From Stephanodiscus triporus (lineage: Eukaryota > Bacillariophyta > Thalassiosirophyceae > Thalassiosirales > Thalassiosiraceae): a stretch of 13,773 bases of DNA. The translations under genes were made by a program, and so were the position numbers. Location: assembly GCA_036939755.1 (NCBI GenBank), contig JALLAZ010000574.1, forward strand, positions 1-13,773. The letters are read 5' to 3'. Each line of letters begins with the position of its first letter. The first letter of the stretch is position 1. Positions 7,777 to 13,773 of the stretch are shown piece by piece. The notes beneath the pieces are model-generated. The model made no database searches, was not told where the DNA came from, and was given only the letters and a program-made list of their open reading frames with translations.

Positions 7777-8096
7777 GATTGGATATGATTTTTATGCGAC
7801 GTAATAAAAAGGATTATGGGACTTTTCTGGTTGGATGGAAATTGATCCGAAGAGGCTTTGAGCAAGGGTGGAGGATATTTCAGGAAGCGAGAAGTTGCGA
7901 TTGTCGATTATCTAGAACTGTGCAACGGAGCGGAAATCTGATATCTCATGGGAGGGAATGGGTGGGGGTGCGGTGGTCCGTCTTGCTGCCTGCGGTCTCG
8001 CAATTTGGGGGGGCGTAGAACTCTGCCCCCGCCCCCACAACCACACCTGTTCCAGAAAATAATAAGAGAGCCGGCCACTACTTAAAAAAACTGATC
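7777..8096. other. Divergent intergenic region between SmE and the unknown gene
   Basis: I see no gene in these 320 bases. The SmE side is AT-rich (TAATAAAAAG, GCATAAAAATC on the minus strand within 30 nt of the start, which could serve as TATA). The other side holds a G-rich patch (about 7951-7980, GGGTGGGGGTGCGGTGG), a run of seven G (about 8009-8015) and a complementary C-rich patch (about 8022-8048), which could pair or form G-quadruplexes. The region probably acts as a bidirectional promoter. Confidence 0.5.
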
Positions 8097-11000
8097 ATGC
8101 TAGGAGCTAACGCCCCAAAAAATGACGTCCGCAACGATGGCTGCACAAATCTTTTACCAATCGGCAGCGTCCGATCTATCATCACGCTCAACTCGTCACC
8201 ATGTAACCTCGCTCGCCCTTCATTTCAGCCGTCATTGCCATCGAGGGGCAATCATGGCAGACATCGACGACGTGGTTTGCCCATCGATTATATGACAGCT
8301 TATGAAGTGCCGTCCGTTGCAATGGCTAGTTTTTATAGAGGAAGTATGAATAGAGAAGGACTCAACTACTGCCGAGATGATCTCGAACGGATAACTGTGG
8401 TTGCCACGTGCACCCCCTCGAGAGATGGCGTAAACGGCGACGACAGGTCGAGATCGGGCAGGATATCTTTGGCCGCGATCGTTTGTGCACTGGAAGGCGA
8501 AAGACAACGCTGTCGAGTTATCGGCGTGAAATATTCACCGGCCGAGTTATCCTTCTCAACAGTGTGCATTGTCACCATTCACGGGAATGCTTTTCCACAA
8601 TCGCATTCTGTTTTGGTAGCCATTGACACATCTGGGGTTCTCCAATACGGCGAATCTAACTTCGACGAAAACAATCATCTCGTTGACATGAAGGAGTGCC
8701 AGTTTGAGACCAATCAGCCGCCTCCTGTTAGAGAGAATATCGAGGACTCAACTGATGTGGCACGAGGAAAATCAATGGGCGTGCTCGACGGCCGTGACTT
8801 TTTGTCGGGCACGCCGAGAAAGTCACCTCGAAAGACCAGTGCAAGCGCATCTTACACCCCAGACAACTGCGCCGGTGACGACAAGGCTCGCTCCATCTCG
8901 GAGGCGATACAGGCGAGTATCAATGACCAAAAGGAGGGAGGGAAGAAGCGCAAGCGCCTGCAGAAGAAGTCCGGCACGGCGAGCGGTCATGGTGCTGATG
9001 GTTCAATGATGATGATGTCGTCGGCGTCGTCGTTTTTGGAGCCAATCAACGGAAATTCGACCAAATTTCCAACCCAACACAGTAAACATGTTTGCAGTGA
9101 TTTGCCGCCTTTGTGTACGATGAATACGCTTAGTGCTCGATTGGAACTGAAACCATCAATTCCCATCAATTGCACTTCCATTGGACCAATATCGACGTGT
9201 TCTCCTGACTCAGCATGGAGTTCACTAAGTAAGAAGTCGCCAACCAAATCTCCTAAAACGAACGGACGCAAGAGGAAGCACAGCCCAGCTTCGATTAAGG
9301 CAGAAGACGCGACAACACCTGAACGAATTTATTTGGTTGCATCGAGCTTGAATGATTATCTACTCCCATCGGAATCGCCACCGATCGTGATGTTGCTATC
9401 GTCTTCCATTAACGAGTCTCAGGACGTTAAGACATCACGACTAAAAGGCCTGGCATGGACAGCAGTTCCTGGCCTGGAGCATATTGATGTCCAAATGACA
9501 TGCATACTTTTTGCATCCAGGTCAAAGTGCGGCCCAAAGATTTGGGATGGTATTGTATCGGCAATGAGATCAAGCACGGATGCAGAAGTGACGGCACCAG
9601 AAAATTTAGAACAGAAAGGAAGCGAGGAAGGAGTTGTCCTGATGGGCTTCCAAGATGGAACTTTACTGGCATCATTAGTTGCTACCACTCGAGCGAGTGC
9701 GTCGTCGAATGTCACCCTTGACATAGGCAAGGCCACAACCTTACTTCAATTGAGTTCTAATGAACCACTCATTTCGCTTCAGTTGCTCCCTACATCTTTG
9801 TCCTTTGCTTCCGCTGCTTCTTCCAGCCAACCTCCGCTCCTGGTGTGTGTCGGAGCATTAGGAAAAATAATTATGCTCGCATCACCCCCTGAACTGCTGG
9901 ACAAGAAGAGTCAAGCCGATACGCCCAAGTTTTTAATCGATTACACAATAGAGCCTTATGGAGGACGTTGGCTTTCAGTGGCATGCGTTGGGTATCGTTT
10001 TCTTGATACAACAGGCGCGATTGGTAACTTATCTTTCGTCGGAGCCAATGATACTGGGCAAATATTCCTTCATAATCTATTTATCCCAGGCAATCGATAT
10101 AAAGGCGGAGTAAACGACAATTCAGGACAAAGTATTGGTTGCGAAGAGAATTGTTTTCGCCTTCCAATTCCTGCTACAATGGCATCTTCTATTTATGCCT
10201 TCCCTGATCAGATATTCGCCACGACCAATTCTTCCTGCACATATGTTACATTTACTGTCTCTTCTCCCAGCGGAAAAACCACTGTGATGAGGATGCCTAT
10301 AACGCAAGGAATATCCGCAAACCAACCATTACCTAGTCATCGGCGTTGTCTTCATCACGAGGCCAAGTCTTCTATTTTTTCGGCATTAAGAGGTAAAGAA
10401 TCGTCAGAACACAAGCAAGGTTACGGAAAAAAGATCATAACACCTCTGGGAAATTCCCAACACGGATCATCTAATTTGCTGTCCCTTCTTCAGAAGCTCG
10501 AGTCAGCGAGTGCGAATCAGAATAAGAATGAGGCGAGGCAAAAAGTTGACTCCATCAGTAGACAATTGGAATATGCAACAAAGGAGATTCGAGATGTGAC
10601 GCGAATCGCGGCCTATGTCAATCATTCTCCATCCAATAATTCATCCTCTCCAATTCAATTCGAAGATGTACAGCTCAAAAATGGAGTTGTGGAATGCGAA
10701 GTCACCTGCCGAAAATTGCAACTCACAAGGCGGAGTGCCACGAAATGGATTCCTTCTGTTCACATTTTACAATCATGCATGCACGGTCTGTCTCCAATGC
10801 TTCGGCCACAATCAATAATTGGAATGGCACCTATTTGCTACCGCAGGACCTTGACGCGAGATTGTAGGTCGATCAAAGTTGTGTATGGAGGCACGGCAAT
10901 GAGTTACAATGGATGCGATTTCGATGTAGACTTTGGTGGCACAATGAAGATCATTGTTCCGATGAGCGATATCATACCAGTGTCTATTTATGCATCCGTG

Positions 11001-11966
11001 TCAATGGTATATGCAGATCATGTCAGTGCTTCTGTCACAAATATCCCAAACACTACTTGGTATATGTCAGTAACAATAGCTGGCGACTCAAAGGATGGTG
11101 GTTGGAATCGCAAACTGAGAACGCTACAGCCTGTTTCGCACTCAACTGGATATGCGAGTGCACGTATAAGCAAAGGCTCTGAATGTGACGAATTCTTGGG
11201 TGTATCGCTCCCCTTCGATGCCGTCGGAAAGAGATTCAATACAACCCTCGACATTCTAACGTACTGTTTGGCCAGTAATGGTGACCAAAGCGCATTGACA
11301 TCAGATGTCGTTTCAAGGGAAATTGCCGAAAAACACGTTCTTCGGTGGTATCAGAATCAATCATCCCAAGCCAATTCACATTATGCGTATGTATTTCCAC
11401 GGCTCAAAGAGCAGCAACTGATTCGTCGCCATATATCTGGTGATACAGAATGTGCTAAAGTTCACTGCTGTTCCAGTTCAATGCGCTGCACGGGAATCGA
11501 ATGCGATCCTAATCATCAGTTGTCTGGCATGAAGACATACTGCGTTAATATTGGTTTTGGACCCGTGGCTATGTTGTTCCGCGTACCTAATAAGGAAGCA
11601 GAAAAAGACAGAGACGTGTGCGACGTGGCGTTTGCAGTAGGATCTAGTTTGATCACCCCCAACGAATCCTTGTCCATCCTACCGTTGATACGCCAGGCAA
11701 TCGTTAGACGCGGTTTGGAACGTTACTACCGCTACCGATCGAGCAGGACAAGCAAAGATTACCTAGGTCTGCTCGAAGCTTACCATGGGCTGTTGAACGG
11801 GAAGCAAACGAAAAAAATCACTAAGCATATTCAACGAACGGTCGAGGAACTTCTCGCGAACATCGACAAGACAACAACGAATGTTTGCCCGACGACTATC
11901 TTGACGTCATCCATCACTCTTTATGAAATCTTGCGCACTATAAATATTTCATTCGAATTTTTATAA
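8097..11966 (+). CDS. Large unrecognised protein, probably nuclear, with a coiled coil and beta-rich segments
   Basis: One open frame of 1289 codons with no internal stop; a frame this long is not expected by chance. I do not recognise the family. Visible features: beta-strand-like segments such as VLVAIDTSGVLQYG, GVVLMGFQDGTLLASLV and PPLLVCVGALGKIIML, reminiscent of propeller blades; a long polar linker (about 230-400) with two basic nuclear-localisation-like clusters (KKRKRLQKK from K283; GRKRKHS at 390-396); a predicted coiled coil (about 793-842, LLQKLESAS to IRDVTRIAAYV); then beta-rich segments with several Cys, and a helical C-terminal tail. Propeller, coiled coil and beta-sandwich in a nuclear protein is the plan of FANCB/FAAP100, but this is a guess from layout only. 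The start is uncertain: ATGs at 8097 and 8292 are both possible, and residues 1-65 are unlike the rest. The frame is AT-richer than the GGPPS gene beside it. Confidence 0.72.
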   Translation: MLGANAPKNDVRNDGCTNLLPIGSVRSIITLNSSPCNLARPSFQPSLPSRGNHGRHRRRGLPIDYMTAYEVPSVAMASFYRGSMNREGLNYCRDDLERITVVATCTPSRDGVNGDDRSRSGRISLAAIVCALEGERQRCRVIGVKYSPAELSFSTVCIVTIHGNAFPQSHSVLVAIDTSGVLQYGESNFDENNHLVDMKECQFETNQPPPVRENIEDSTDVARGKSMGVLDGRDFLSGTPRKSPRKTSASASYTPDNCAGDDKARSISEAIQASINDQKEGGKKRKRLQKKSGTASGHGADGSMMMMSSASSFLEPINGNSTKFPTQHSKHVCSDLPPLCTMNTLSARLELKPSIPINCTSIGPISTCSPDSAWSSLSKKSPTKSPKTNGRKRKHSPASIKAEDATTPERIYLVASSLNDYLLPSESPPIVMLLSSSINESQDVKTSRLKGLAWTAVPGLEHIDVQMTCILFASRSKCGPKIWDGIVSAMRSSTDAEVTAPENLEQKGSEEGVVLMGFQDGTLLASLVATTRASASSNVTLDIGKATTLLQLSSNEPLISLQLLPTSLSFASAASSSQPPLLVCVGALGKIIMLASPPELLDKKSQADTPKFLIDYTIEPYGGRWLSVACVGYRFLDTTGAIGNLSFVGANDTGQIFLHNLFIPGNRYKGGVNDNSGQSIGCEENCFRLPIPATMASSIYAFPDQIFATTNSSCTYVTFTVSSPSGKTTVMRMPITQGISANQPLPSHRRCLHHEAKSSIFSALRGKESSEHKQGYGKKIITPLGNSQHGSSNLLSLLQKLESASANQNKNEARQKVDSISRQLEYATKEIRDVTRIAAYVNHSPSNNSSSPIQFEDVQLKNGVVECEVTCRKLQLTRRSATKWIPSVHILQSCMHGLSPMLRPQSIIGMAPICYRRTLTRDCRSIKVVYGGTAMSYNGCDFDVDFGGTMKIIVPMSDIIPVSIYASVSMVYADHVSASVTNIPNTTWYMSVTIAGDSKDGGWNRKLRTLQPVSHSTGYASARISKGSECDEFLGVSLPFDAVGKRFNTTLDILTYCLASNGDQSALTSDVVSREIAEKHVLRWYQNQSSQANSHYAYVFPRLKEQQLIRRHISGDTECAKVHCCSSSMRCTGIECDPNHQLSGMKTYCVNIGFGPVAMLFRVPNKEAEKDRDVCDVAFAVGSSLITPNESLSILPLIRQAIVRRGLERYYRYRSSRTSKDYLGLLEAYHGLLNGKQTKKITKHIQRTVEELLANIDKTTTNVCPTTILTSSITLYEILRTINISFEFL
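8122..8295 (+). other. 57-codon upstream frame ending in an ATGA overlap with a possible main start
   Basis: An ATG at 8122, in a different frame from the long ORF, opens 57 codons ending in TGA at 8293-8295. The stop overlaps the in-frame ATG at 8292 of the long ORF (sequence ATGA). If the main protein starts at 8292, this is an upstream ORF arranged for reinitiation; if it starts at 8097, it is an internal overlapping frame with no meaning. Confidence 0.3.
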
Positions 11967-12194
11967 ATAATTCATCAAATGCTTCGAGTATATTAATAAT
12001 ATGCTGCTGTTCATTCCTGGCAACATATCTGTCTCGAGGATGCTAATGACGCGATTCTCCAAGTCCACCAGCCATTTGAAAGTTGAACCCAGAACTGCGG
12101 AAAATACAAAAAAATCCATCAAATGAAATAATGGCATCTTATTCGTACGCCGTCCACCCCCGCGGGCGAAATAACGCGATCCCTCTCCTCCCAA
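11967..12194. other. Convergent 3' region between the unknown gene and GGPPS
   Basis: These 228 bases separate two convergent stop codons and are AT-rich next to the unknown gene. A short minus-strand frame (12137-11961, 58 residues) and a plus-strand frame are both open across it; neither has recognisable content. The base composition jumps sharply to GC-rich at about 12150. Confidence 0.4.

Positions 12195-13773
<1,579 letters not shown>

Noticed and set aside
7779..8018. 79-residue plus-strand frame between SmE and the unknown gene
   Set aside because: No family resemblance, Arg/Trp/Gly-rich composition, and it lies in a promoter region with G-runs.
11902..11909. TGACGTCA (CRE-like palindrome) followed by a TATA-like CTATAAATA at 11938
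   Set aside because: Both lie inside the coding tail of the large gene and no plus-strand gene follows, so a promoter is unlikely.

Overview
The window is nuclear DNA from a microalga with a secondary (red-type) plastid, most likely a diatom. Three things point there. The geranylgeranyl diphosphate synthase at the right end starts with a signal peptide ending in an ASAF-type motif (Ala19-Ser-Ala-Phe-Val-Pro24), the hallmark of plastid import in diatoms and relatives. Three genes carry short (about 100-220 nt) GT-AG introns. Genes are tightly packed with intergenic gaps of about 200-470 nt. I cannot name the species.

Layout, left to right: (1) 1-648, minus strand, the N-terminal part of the DEAH-box splicing helicase PRP22/DHX8, running off the left edge. 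(2) 649-942, a divergent promoter region occupied almost entirely by a 217-bp near-palindromic element (688-904) with 60-bp terminal inverted repeats and TA dinucleotides at both ends. (3) 943-4230, plus strand, the Y-complex nucleoporin NUP107. (4) 4699-7124, plus strand, a cyclic-nucleotide-dependent AGC kinase with two cNMP domains and a kinase domain in one chain; its real C-terminus lies behind a small phase-0 intron. (5) 7413-7776, minus strand, the spliceosomal core protein SmE in two exons. (6) 8097-11966, plus strand, a large unrecognised nuclear-looking protein. (7) 12195-13477, minus strand, plastid geranylgeranyl diphosphate synthase in two exons. (8) 13478-13773, the upstream region of that gene, with a textbook E2F-like site at the right margin.

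The genes do not form one pathway. PRP22 and SmE both act in pre-mRNA splicing, NUP107 in the nuclear pore, the kinase in second-messenger signalling, and GGPPS in plastid isoprenoid supply (carotenoids, chlorophyll phytyl chain). Arrangement is PRP22 and NUP107 divergent, kinase and SmE convergent, SmE and the unknown gene divergent, unknown gene and GGPPS convergent.

The points most worth a second look are the palindromic element centred between two housekeeping genes (39 and 38 nt from their start codons), the kinase's missing cGMP-selecting Thr in both nucleotide pockets, tandem in-frame splice donors in the same gene, a 54-residue insertion in the PRP22 N-terminal domain, and the unidentified 1289-residue protein with its ATGA-overlapping upstream frame.
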